From: Phocoenobacter atlanticus | GTDB taxonomy: Bacteria > Pseudomonadota > Gammaproteobacteria > Enterobacterales > Pasteurellaceae | Assembly: GCF_030764225.1 (NCBI RefSeq) | Contig: NZ_JASAXH010000011.1 | Length of the DNA: 64,000 nt | Reading direction: 5' to 3' (one strand) | Shown: positions 50,909-58,971 of the stretch, piece by piece | How the letters are laid out: every line of letters starts with the position of its first letter | How positions within the stretch are numbered: position 1 is the first letter of the stretch | Made by a program: the position numbers and the translations under genes | Notes under the pieces: model-generated | What the model saw: only the letters and a program-made list of their open reading frames with translations | Told to the model about the DNA's origin: nothing | Database searches by the model: none

Positions 50909-52753
50909 TTACGGCATTATCAAATTAGGAATAAAGGTAATAATTTGAGGGAAGATCGTAATCAACACAAGGGTAATAAATATTGGAATAATAAATGGAA
51001 TTACCCCTTTAGTTACCGTTGATACCGTCATATTTCCGACTCGAGCCACCACAAACAATGCCATTCCCATTGGTGGTGTTAAGATACCAATCATCATATT
51101 TAATGTCGTCAAAACTCCGAAGAAGACAAGATCGATTCCAAAATGAATCGCAATTGGAATAAGCATTGGTAATACTAGGAATTGCAACGCCAAAGCATCA
51201 ATAAACATACCTAGAAATAGCAATAGCAAGTTTATCATCACTAATACACCAAGTTGAGAATCTGCTACTGCAACAAAAATTTCTGCAATTCTCATCGCTA
51301 CTTGTTCACGTGCAATCATATCTCCAAAGAAAGTAACGGTCATCACCATTAGTACTGTTACCCCTGTGATTGCTATGGTTTCAATACAACCTTCAAAAAG
51401 AATTTTTAAGGTTAACTCTTTATAAACAAAGAACCCAATAATCATTGAATATAAGGCTGCAATTACTGCTGCTTCTGTTGGTGTAAAATAACCTGAGAAA
51501 ATACCGCCAATAATGATAATTGGGGTTAAAATTGCCCAAATAGCACTTTTAAACGCTTCCCAACGCTCTTTCTGACTAGCTTTAGGTGTTGGTTTATAAC
51601 CACGCTTTTTAGACACAAAGTAGTTCATTATCATCAAAGCGATAGTAATCAATACGCCTGGTACAAAACCTGCAACGAAAAGTTTTGCAATAGATTCATT
51701 GGCAATTACACCATAAATAATCATTGCAATAGACGGCGGTACAAGAGGACCGATAATACAAGATGCTGCAGTGATCCCACCACAAATGTCATCATCATAA
51801 CCCGCATCTCGCATTGCTTTAATTTCAAGTTGCCCTAAGCCTCCTGCATCTGCAAGTGCTGACCCAGACATTCCTGAAAAAATTAAACTTGCTCCAATAT
51901 TTACGTGCCCCATACCACCAATATGATGACCTAACATTGCTTTGGCAAAATGGAATATTCTTTCTGTAATTCCCCCTGTATTCATTAATACACCAGTAAG
52001 AATAAAGAAAGGCACGGATAATAAAGTAAAACTGTTCAAGCTATCAATCAGTTTTGGTGCAGCATCTAAAACAATTTCCCAACGTGTAAGAGAAAAATAA
52101 ACCACACTTGAGATAAAGAGAGACCAACCTACTGGCACACCTAAGAACATTATGATTAGCCAAAAGATCAGTGCAACATAAACGGCATCTTCACCAAAAT
52201 CAACATATTGTTGAAAATCTAAAAATGAGAAAATATCAGGTGTTACTACAATAAGAGAAAGTACCAATACACTGATAAGAATAAAAAAGGTACCTGAAAT
52301 ATAAGAAATATTATGTTTAACATTTTGATATTGAATTTCAATAAATCGGATAAGTACTAAAATAGATAAAAATGGCAATGGAGCATAAAGCCATTTTTCG
52401 CTAATCCCTAAATCATCTAAGGTAAAAAACGCATCATTAAAGACATAAAATCCAAATTTAATAAATAGAATTAAACAAACCCAAATAATGAATTGAGTAC
52501 AGGTATAAGTAATTTTACGTACCCTTTCAGACATAAAGTTAGTAATAAAATCAATAAAAATATGCTGTTGTTTTTTTACACCTATACTAATTCCAAGCAA
52601 AGAAGCATAAGTAAAAATTAAACGAGATAACTCTTCTGTTCCCACAATTGGCACATTAAAAAGACGAGAAATGATTTGTACCAATAAAATACCAAAAATT
52701 ACAAGTAATAAGAATGCTCCCGTATATTCTTCTAATTTTTTTATTAAGTTCAT
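50909..52753 (-). CDS. siaT: sialic acid TRAP transporter fused membrane subunit SiaT (SiaQM)
   Basis: The protein fuses the small DctQ-type subunit (about 1-160, four helices: FLLLVIFGILLVQIISRLF onward) to the large DctM-type subunit (about 190-614) through an extra helix, as in H. influenzae SiaQM. It imports Neu5Ac delivered by SiaP, driven by a sodium gradient. Conserved DctM motifs include GVPVGWSLFISS, FSGMSGSALADAGGLGQ and CIIGPLVPPSIAMIIYG, and GILTPPMGMALFV near the end. Length 614 agrees with the H. influenzae protein (616). It follows siaP after an 84-base gap with a hairpin. Confidence 0.94.
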   Translation of the reverse strand: MNLIKKLEEYTGAFLLLVIFGILLVQIISRLFNVPIVGTEELSRLIFTYASLLGISIGVKKQQHIFIDFITNFMSERVRKITYTCTQFIIWVCLILFIKFGFYVFNDAFFTLDDLGISEKWLYAPLPFLSILVLIRFIEIQYQNVKHNISYISGTFFILISVLVLSLIVVTPDIFSFLDFQQYVDFGEDAVYVALIFWLIIMFLGVPVGWSLFISSVVYFSLTRWEIVLDAAPKLIDSLNSFTLLSVPFFILTGVLMNTGGITERIFHFAKAMLGHHIGGMGHVNIGASLIFSGMSGSALADAGGLGQLEIKAMRDAGYDDDICGGITAASCIIGPLVPPSIAMIIYGVIANESIAKLFVAGFVPGVLITIALMIMNYFVSKKRGYKPTPKASQKERWEAFKSAIWAILTPIIIIGGIFSGYFTPTEAAVIAALYSMIIGFFVYKELTLKILFEGCIETIAITGVTVLMVMTVTFFGDMIAREQVAMRIAEIFVAVADSQLGVLVMINLLLLFLGMFIDALALQFLVLPMLIPIAIHFGIDLVFFGVLTTLNMMIGILTPPMGMALFVVARVGNMTVSTVTKGVIPFIIPIFITLVLITIFPQIITFIPNLIMP

Positions 52754-52781
52754 AATATCTCCGAGATAAAATCATAAATAA

Positions 52782-52811
52782 AAGCAATCCCCATCGAAGT
52801 GAAGATTGCTT
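52782..52811 (-). promoter_or_regulatory. hairpin between siaP and siaT
   Basis: An 8-bp perfect stem (AAGCAATC with GATTGCTT) closes a 14-base loop in the gap between the two genes. There is no T-run. Such hairpins commonly protect the upstream message, giving more binding protein than permease; that role is inferred. Confidence 0.55.
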
Positions 52812-52837
52812 ATAAATGCATCGTTAAAATTTTTAAA

Positions 52838-53824
52838 TTATTTTAATTTAAGAATTTCTTCAATCGCTTTTTTACCTTCTTCACCTTGTGCTTTGATATA
52901 CTCATCATAGAATGGTTTCATCGCATTTTGGAAAGGTTTAGTATCTGGATAAGTAACTTTAATACCTTTAGCTTTAAATGATTCTACAAGTTTTTGCTCA
53001 TCACCTTGGAATAACTCAGTGTGATATTTAGCCGCTTTAACTGCAGCATCTTTCACAACTTTTTGTAAATCTGCTGGTAATTTATGCATTGTTTTACTAC
53101 TTGCAAGATACAATTGGTCATTTAAAATGTGATTAGTCATTGCTAAATAAGGTTGAACCTCATAGAATTTTTTCGCATCAATTAATGATAATGGATTTTC
53201 TTGAGCATCCACTGCATTAGTTTGTAATGCTAAATAAACTTCAGAGAAAGCCATTGAAACTACGCTTGCACCAGTATATTTACCATAGGCTTTATTTGCT
53301 GGAGCACCTGGTACACGAAGTTTTAACCCTTTCATATCTTCAATAGAATTAATTGCTCGGTTTGAAGTTGTTTGACGAGTTCCATTATAACCATCTGCCA
53401 ACACTGTAATTCCAAGTTTTTTGTTAATTTTTTTCAATAAACCTTGACCAAATTCAGTCTCAAAAACAGCTTTTTTAGAAGTTTCAAAATCTTTGAAAAG
53501 GTAAGGGAGTGCAAATACTTGTGCCTCTTCAAATCCTGGGAAAGAAGCGAAACGACCAGATTCAGCAAAAGTGAAATCTAAGCGACCTTTTGAAAGTGAT
53601 TTCATCATTTTCAAGTCATTACCAAGAACACCATCTGCTAGTAATTTAACTTCAATTTTTCCTTTTGAATTTTTTGCGACTTCATCTGCAAATAATTTTG
53701 CTGCTTTATATTCATTAGAATTTGTACCTGCTTGCATACCAAATTGCAGATCATAATCTGCAGCAAATGCAGTACCAACAAAACCAGCACATAATGCAAC
53801 TAATAATGATTTTTTAAATTTCAT
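52838..53824 (-). CDS. siaP: sialic acid-binding periplasmic protein SiaP
   Basis: SiaP is the DctP-type binding protein of the Neu5Ac TRAP transporter. A signal peptide (KKSLLVALCAGFVGTAFA) is followed by ADYDLQFGMQAGTNSNEYKAAKLFAD, very like H. influenzae SiaP. The carboxylate-binding Arg lies in MKGLKLRVPGAP, and YTGASVVSMAFSEVYLALQTNAVDAQENP lines the site. Length 328 matches (329 in H. influenzae). It is first in a two-gene operon with siaT, divergent from nanEKA. Confidence 0.95.
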   Translation of the reverse strand: MKFKKSLLVALCAGFVGTAFAADYDLQFGMQAGTNSNEYKAAKLFADEVAKNSKGKIEVKLLADGVLGNDLKMMKSLSKGRLDFTFAESGRFASFPGFEEAQVFALPYLFKDFETSKKAVFETEFGQGLLKKINKKLGITVLADGYNGTRQTTSNRAINSIEDMKGLKLRVPGAPANKAYGKYTGASVVSMAFSEVYLALQTNAVDAQENPLSLIDAKKFYEVQPYLAMTNHILNDQLYLASSKTMHKLPADLQKVVKDAAVKAAKYHTELFQGDEQKLVESFKAKGIKVTYPDTKPFQNAMKPFYDEYIKAQGEEGKKAIEEILKLK

Positions 53825-53870
53825 TTGTATTTCTCCTTATGGGTTAATGACAGTGCTATTCTATAAACAA

Positions 53871-53902
53871 AAAATTCATTTTTAAACACAAAAATGAATT
53901 TT
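53871..53902. promoter_or_regulatory. candidate SiaR operator in the siaP-nanE divergent region
   Basis: A 13-bp perfect inverted repeat (AAAATTCATTTTT, six bases, then its complement) stands 47 bases before the siaP ATG and about 138 before nanE. A dyad this long in the shared control region of two SiaR-regulated operons is the obvious operator candidate. The SiaR target itself is not known to me at base level. Confidence 0.5.
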
Positions 53903-53910
53903 TATTTCAA

Positions 53911-53932
53911 AATTGAGAGGTTCATCACAAAA
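53911..53932. promoter_or_regulatory. CRP site in the siaP-nanE divergent region
   Basis: AATTGAGAGGTTCATCACAAAA carries TGAGA-N6-TCACA, nine of ten core positions of the CRP consensus. It lies next to the long dyad, midway between siaP and nanE, the layout known from H. influenzae where CRP and SiaR act together. Confidence 0.65.
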
Positions 53933-54039
53933 TAAAAAATAGATTAGTCGAAATTATAAAAATTCACTACCTTTTTTAAAAGAATTTTATATATAATATG
54001 AAGTAATTATTTTTTAGAATAGAAAATTATGGAGTTATA

Positions 54040-54729
54040 ATGTCAAAATTAATAGATAACCCTGTTTTAGCCCAAATCAAATATGGATTAATCGCTTCTT
54101 GCCAACCCGTTGATGATGGTCCAATGGATTCACCAGAAATTGTTGCCGCAATGGCTCAAGCCTCAGTAATTGGTGGAGCAAAAGGAATTCGTATTGAAGG
54201 CGTTGAAAATCTTAAAGCTGTACGTAAAGTGGTTGATGTGCCAATTATTGGAATTATAAAAAGAGATTTGCCTGATAGCCCTGTGCGAATCACCCCTTTC
54301 TTAGAAGATATTGAAGAACTCGCAAAAGCGGGGGCAGATATTATCGCTGTTGATGGTACAAACCGTCCTCGTCCAGTTGAAATTGAGCAAGCTATCAAAA
54401 AAATCAAAGAAGTGGGCTGTTTAGCAATGGCGGATTGCTCCAATCTTGAAGAAGGCTTGCATTGTCAGCAACTAGGTTTTGATATTGTGGGCAGTACGAT
54501 GTCTGGCTACACAGGGGGCGAAATTCCAAAAGAACCTGATTATCAACTTGTTAAAGATCTCAATGCGGCAGGTTGCTTTGTGATGGGTGAAGGACGTTAT
54601 AATACCCCTGAATTAGCAAGAAGTGCCATCGAAGCAGGGGCGCATTGTGTCACAGTAGGTTCAGCGTTAACCAGACTAGAACATATTGTAAGTTGGTTTG
54701 CTGATGAAATTAAATTAGCAAATAAATAA
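54040..54729 (+). CDS. nanE: N-acetylmannosamine-6-phosphate 2-epimerase NanE
   Basis: NanE turns ManNAc-6-P into GlcNAc-6-P. It has the TIM-barrel of the family: LIASCQPVDDGPMDSPEIVAAMAQAS, GIRIEGVENLKAVR, PIIGIIKRDLPDSPVRITP with the catalytic Lys, IIAVDGTNRPRP and FVMGEGRYNTPELA. Length 229 agrees with H. influenzae (228). It is the first gene of nanE-nanK-nanA, with a GGAG ribosome site. Confidence 0.95.
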   Translation: MSKLIDNPVLAQIKYGLIASCQPVDDGPMDSPEIVAAMAQASVIGGAKGIRIEGVENLKAVRKVVDVPIIGIIKRDLPDSPVRITPFLEDIEELAKAGADIIAVDGTNRPRPVEIEQAIKKIKEVGCLAMADCSNLEEGLHCQQLGFDIVGSTMSGYTGGEIPKEPDYQLVKDLNAAGCFVMGEGRYNTPELARSAIEAGAHCVTVGSALTRLEHIVSWFADEIKLANK

Positions 54730-54755
54730 TTTATAACAAAATATAAGGATAGTTT

Positions 54756-55637
54756 ATGCGTTGTCTTGCGATAGATATTGGTGGCACAAAAATTGCCTCG
54801 GCACTGGTTGAAAATAATGAAATTAGTCAGCGTCAGCAAGTGGCGACACCAACGAAAAATGTTAGTGTAGAGATGCAAAAGACCTTAGCCTCTATTGTAG
54901 ATAGTTACAGAAATCAATTTGATTTTGTGGCGGTTGCCTCAACTGGTATTATCAATAAAGGTATTTTAACAGCACTAAATCCAAAAAATTTAGGGGGATT
55001 AGATCAATTCCCACTGAAAAACGCCATTGCAAATCATACAGACAAACCTGTTTTACTATTAAATGATGTGCAAGCAGCTGCTTATGCGGAGTTTCAAAAT
55101 GAACGTGAAAACGACATTCAAAATTTTGCGTTTATTACCGTATCCACTGGTGTTGGAGGCGGAATTATTTTAGATAAAACCCTGCTCACTGAACCAAATG
55201 GAATTGCTGGACATATCGGACACTCACTTGCTGATCCGAATGGCGAAATCTGTGGCTGTGGACGACAAGGCTGTGTGGAGTCTGTGGCATCAGGGCGTGC
55301 AATACAAGCTGCAACAGCAAATTGGGAAACACCTTGCTTGCCAAAACAAGTTTTTGAATTATTTAGACAAAATGAACCAAAAGCAACACAAATTATTCAT
55401 CGCAGTGCAAAAGCGATCGCTAATTTAGTGGCGGATTTGGTTATCAGTTTAGATATACAAAAAATCGTTATCGGAGGAAGTGTTGGACTGGCAGAAGGCT
55501 ATCTTCCTTTGGTTAAGAACTATATCAATCAAATGCCAAACATTTATTGTTGCGAGATTGAACCTGCTTACTATCAAGGTGATGCAGGGTTAATCGGTGC
55601 TGCAAAATGGGGCGAAAATAAATTACAAAATCACTAA
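54756..55637 (+). CDS. nanK: N-acetylmannosamine kinase NanK
   Basis: NanK phosphorylates ManNAc at O6. It is a ROK-family kinase: phosphate loop AIDIGGTKIASALVE, catalytic Asp104 in LLNDVQAAAYAEF, and zinc site with His156 and C166, C168, C173 (GHIGHSLAD, CGCGRQGCVES). Length 293 is typical. It lies 26 bases after nanE and 15 before nanA, all in one operon. In some relatives nanK is followed by siaR-nagB; here it is followed by nanA. Confidence 0.94.
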   Translation: MRCLAIDIGGTKIASALVENNEISQRQQVATPTKNVSVEMQKTLASIVDSYRNQFDFVAVASTGIINKGILTALNPKNLGGLDQFPLKNAIANHTDKPVLLLNDVQAAAYAEFQNERENDIQNFAFITVSTGVGGGIILDKTLLTEPNGIAGHIGHSLADPNGEICGCGRQGCVESVASGRAIQAATANWETPCLPKQVFELFRQNEPKATQIIHRSAKAIANLVADLVISLDIQKIVIGGSVGLAEGYLPLVKNYINQMPNIYCCEIEPAYYQGDAGLIGAAKWGENKLQNH

Positions 55638-55652
55638 TATTTGGAGAAAAAA

Positions 55653-56531
55653 ATGAAAAACTTAAAAGGGTTATTTTCAGCATTACTTGTATCATTTAAC
55701 GAAGATGGCACAGTAAATGAAAAAGGTTTACGTGAAATTATTCGCCACAACATTGACACAATGAAAGTGGACGGCTTATATGTAGGTGGTAGCACTGGGG
55801 AAAACTTTATGCTCTCAACCGCAGAGAAAAAAGAAATTTTCCGCATTGCCAAAGATGAAGCGAAAGATGAGATTGCATTGATTGCACAAGTTGGTAGCGT
55901 AAACTTAAAAGAAGCGGTGGAATTAGGTAAATATGCCACTGAATTAGGTTACGACAGCTTATCAGCCGTAACACCTTTCTATTACAAATTTAGCTTCCCA
56001 GAAATTAAACATTACTACGACACCATCATCGCTGAAACAGGCAACAATATGATTGTTTACTCAATCCCATTCTTAACAGGGGTAAATATTGGTGTTGAGC
56101 AATTTGGTGAGCTTTATAAAAATCCTAAAATTCTTGGTGTGAAATTCACAGCAGGCGATTTCTATCTATTAGAACGCTTGAAAAAAGCTTATCCAAACCA
56201 CTTAATCTGGGCTGGCTTTGATGAAATGATGTTACCAGCGGTTTCACTTGGTGTGGATGGTGCGATTGGTAGTACCTTTAACGTAAATGGTATCCGTGCA
56301 AGACAAATTATGGAATTAACTCGTGCAGGAAAACTGGACGAAGCCTTAGCCGTTCAACACACCACAAATGATTTAATCGAAGGTATCTTAGCGAATGGAT
56401 TATATTTAACCATTAAAGAAATCTTGAAGTTACAAGGTGTGGATGCAGGTTTCTGCCGTGAACCAATGACATCAACTGCAACACCAGAACAAGTTGCTAA
56501 AGCAAAAGAATTAAAAGAAAAATTCTTATAA
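55653..56531 (+). CDS. nanA: N-acetylneuraminate lyase NanA
   Basis: NanA splits Neu5Ac into ManNAc and pyruvate, the first catabolic step. It is a class I aldolase of the DapA family: Tyr136 in IVYSIPFLTG and Schiff-base Lys164 in LGVKFTAGDF, with the GGSTGE carboxylate loop at 45-50. The start is the ATG at 55653 behind GGAG; an upstream TTG at 55641 would add four residues not found in relatives. Length 292 agrees with H. influenzae (293). The sequence is close to the H. influenzae protein over its length. Confidence 0.96.
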   Translation: MKNLKGLFSALLVSFNEDGTVNEKGLREIIRHNIDTMKVDGLYVGGSTGENFMLSTAEKKEIFRIAKDEAKDEIALIAQVGSVNLKEAVELGKYATELGYDSLSAVTPFYYKFSFPEIKHYYDTIIAETGNNMIVYSIPFLTGVNIGVEQFGELYKNPKILGVKFTAGDFYLLERLKKAYPNHLIWAGFDEMMLPAVSLGVDGAIGSTFNVNGIRARQIMELTRAGKLDEALAVQHTTNDLIEGILANGLYLTIKEILKLQGVDAGFCREPMTSTATPEQVAKAKELKEKFL

Positions 56532-56540
56532 ATTATAAAC

Positions 56541-56598
56541 TTAAGCGGTACGATTTTAATCACAATTTGCAAATTTTTATCAAAATCGTACCGCTTAA
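56541..56598. terminator. inverted uptake-signal pair acting as terminator after nanA
   Basis: TTAAGCGGTACGATTTT and its exact complement form a 17-bp stem around a 24-base loop that contains the TTTGCAAATT box. It starts 10 bases after the nanA stop and is followed by A/T-rich sequence. Confidence 0.8.
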
Positions 56599-56603
56599 AA
56601 TAA

Positions 56604-56634
56604 AAAAAATGACGTGATAATCACGTCATTTTTT
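56604..56634. terminator. bidirectional terminator between nanA and glpF
   Basis: AAAAAATGACGTGA, three bases, then the perfect complement ending TTTTTT. The A/T ends make it a strong terminator for both convergent transcripts. Confidence 0.9.
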
Positions 56635-56661
56635 ATTACTTCTTTATTCTAAGTAAATCAA

Positions 56662-57402
56662 TTAAGATAATACTTTAAATAAAAGAGCGGCGATGACACC
56701 ACCAACAATTGGTGCTGTTAGTGGCACGATACCATAAGCCCAATCTGGTTTTGCTCCCACTTTTTTGCTTAACAATGTTAAAACAATACGTGGACCACCA
56801 TCACGAGCAGGATTAATTGCATAACCTGTTGTACCCCCTAAGCTTAGACCGATAACCCAAACTAAGATTGCTACAGGTAATGCACCGATTGAACCTAAGC
56901 CGATTGGCGCTGCTGTTTCAATATTTGGTAATGTGACTGATGCACCAGTAATATAGAAAATAACGAACATTAATACAAATGTACCAAGTATTTCATTCAT
57001 ATAATTTACTTTCAGATTACGAATAGCTGGTTCAGTTGAGAAACACGCACGTTTTGCACCTTCATCATCCGTCACTTTAAAGTGATCAATAAAGAAACAA
57101 TACACTAATGTCGCCCCAATCATTGCACCAATAAATTGTGCGATAATATAAGGACCAACGCTTACCCACGCAAATTTACCTGCAACAGCTAAACCAACTG
57201 TTACCGCAGGGTTCAGATGAGCACCTGAATAAGGACCTGCAACCACAACACCAATAAATACCGCAAATGCCCAAGCGGTGGTAATCACCATCCAGCTTCC
57301 GCCCCCTGTTTTAGTGTCTTTTAAAACACAGTTCGCAACAACGCCATTACCAAGTAAAATTAATAATGCTGTGCCTACAATTTCTGCAACAAATGGACTC
57401 AT
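56662..57402 (-). CDS. glpF: glycerol facilitator GlpF
   Basis: GlpF is an aquaglyceroporin letting glycerol across the inner membrane. Six membrane helices and two half-helices are evident; the NPA boxes are SGAHLNPAVTVG and GYAINPARDGGPRI, the Asp after NPAR being a mark of glycerol channels. Length 246 is shorter than E. coli (281), with a short loop between helices and little C-terminal tail. It starts 9 bases after glpK and is the last gene of glpD-glpK-glpF. Confidence 0.93.
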   Translation of the reverse strand: MSPFVAEIVGTALLILLGNGVVANCVLKDTKTGGGSWMVITTAWAFAVFIGVVVAGPYSGAHLNPAVTVGLAVAGKFAWVSVGPYIIAQFIGAMIGATLVYCFFIDHFKVTDDEGAKRACFSTEPAIRNLKVNYMNEILGTFVLMFVIFYITGASVTLPNIETAAPIGLGSIGALPVAILVWVIGLSLGGTTGYAINPARDGGPRIVLTLLSKKVGAKPDWAYGIVPLTAPIVGGVIAALLFKVLS

Positions 57403-57411
57403 AACTGCCTC

Positions 57412-58905
57412 CTATTCTTCAATCCAATGACGCGCAGCATTCACTGCTTTGTGCCAATATTTCAACATATGATCAACTTTTTGTTGTTCCAATTCTGGTG
57501 TAAATACACGATCTTTTTGCCATTGTGCTGAGATATCATCGGTATCTTTCCAGAATCCAACCGCTAAACCAGCAAGATAAGCAGCACCAAGAGCGGTCGT
57601 TTCTAACACTTGTGGACGTACGACATTAAACTGGAACACATCTGACTGAATTTGCATTAACAAGTTACTTGCTGCTGCACCACCGTCCACACGTAATTCT
57701 TTGGTTGCAACACCTGAGTCGGCTTCCATTGCTTTTACAATATCATATACTTCAAATGCAATACCTTCTAAGGTTGCACGAGCAATGTGAGCATCGGTTG
57801 TACCACGAGTAATACCCATAATCGTACCACGTGCATATTGATCCCAGTATGGTGCACCCATACCTGCTAGTGCTGGCACAAAATAAACACCGCCGTTATC
57901 TTCAACCATTGACGCTAAACCATTGATTGCATCTGCGGTACGAATTGTACGTAAACCGTCACGAACCCACTGAATTGCTGCACCACCAACGAACACACCC
58001 CCTTCTAGTGCATAAGTGGTTTTACCGCCAATTTGCCACGCCACAGTAGTTAATAGATTATTTTTAGATTCAACGGCTTCTTCACCTGTGTTCATCAATA
58101 AGAAACAACCTGTTCCATAAGTGGTTTTAACCATTCCTTTTTGAGTACACATTTGACCAAATAATGCTGCTTGTTGGTCACCTGCAATACCTGCGATAGG
58201 CACTTTTCCACCTTGAATATAACGAGAATCTACATAGCCATAAATTTCACTGCTTGATTTTACTTCTGGTAATAATGATTTTGGTATATCAAATAATGCT
58301 AATAACTCTTCATCCCATTGCATATCGTGAATATTATAAATCATCGTACGGCTTGCATTAGTTACATCTGTAATATGAACTTTTCCTTCGGTTAAACGCC
58401 ACACCAACCAAGAATCCATCGTACCAAATGCTAGCTCGCCTTTTTCAGCACGCTCTCTTGCCCCTTCAACATTATCTAATAACCATTTAATTTTACTTGC
58501 AGAGAAATAAGCATCGATCACTAAACCTGTTTTTTTACGAATGACTTCGCCATATTCTTCTTTTAAGGTATCACAATAACGAGCAGTACGACGATCTTGC
58601 CATACGATTGCACGAGCAATAGGTTCGCCTGTTTTTCTATCCCAAATCATAGTGGTTTCACGTTGGTTTGTGATCCCCACAGCTGCAATTTCATCTTCTT
58701 TAATTCTCGCTTTGGTAATCGCTTCACTCATTACCGAAATTTGGGTACTCCAAATCGCTTCTGGGTTATGCTCTACCCAACCTGTTTCTGGGAAATGTTG
58801 AGTAAATTCTTTCTGAGCAACATTCACAATTTCACCACTGTGATTAAAAATAATCGCACGAGATGAAGTTGTACCTTGATCTAAAGCAATAATGTATTTT
58901 GACAT
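57412..58905 (-). CDS. glpK: glycerol kinase GlpK
   Basis: GlpK phosphorylates glycerol to glycerol-3-P, trapping it in the cell. FGGY-family motifs are ALDQGTTSSRAIIF, WQDRRTARYC, AGIAGDQQAALFGQ, KTTYGTGCFLLMNTG and GGVFVGGAAIQWVRD, with the FGGY signature 2 around LRVDGGAAASNLLMQ. Length 497 compares with 502 in E. coli. It lies 66 bases after glpD, with a hairpin between, and is followed closely by glpF. Confidence 0.96.
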   Translation of the reverse strand: MSKYIIALDQGTTSSRAIIFNHSGEIVNVAQKEFTQHFPETGWVEHNPEAIWSTQISVMSEAITKARIKEDEIAAVGITNQRETTMIWDRKTGEPIARAIVWQDRRTARYCDTLKEEYGEVIRKKTGLVIDAYFSASKIKWLLDNVEGARERAEKGELAFGTMDSWLVWRLTEGKVHITDVTNASRTMIYNIHDMQWDEELLALFDIPKSLLPEVKSSSEIYGYVDSRYIQGGKVPIAGIAGDQQAALFGQMCTQKGMVKTTYGTGCFLLMNTGEEAVESKNNLLTTVAWQIGGKTTYALEGGVFVGGAAIQWVRDGLRTIRTADAINGLASMVEDNGGVYFVPALAGMGAPYWDQYARGTIMGITRGTTDAHIARATLEGIAFEVYDIVKAMEADSGVATKELRVDGGAAASNLLMQIQSDVFQFNVVRPQVLETTALGAAYLAGLAVGFWKDTDDISAQWQKDRVFTPELEQQKVDHMLKYWHKAVNAARHWIEE

Positions 58906-58935
58906 ACTGTACTCCTATGTTTGAGATTTAATAAA

Positions 58936-58963
58936 AGGGCTAACAATATAATATGCCAGCCCT
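58936..58963 (-). promoter_or_regulatory. intercistronic hairpin between glpD and glpK
   Basis: A 6-bp stem (AGGGCT with its complement) closes a 16-base AT-rich loop in the 66-base gap. There is a short T-run on the minus strand, so it may partly terminate glpD transcripts or stabilise the message. Confidence 0.5.
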
Positions 58964-58971
58964 AAATTACA

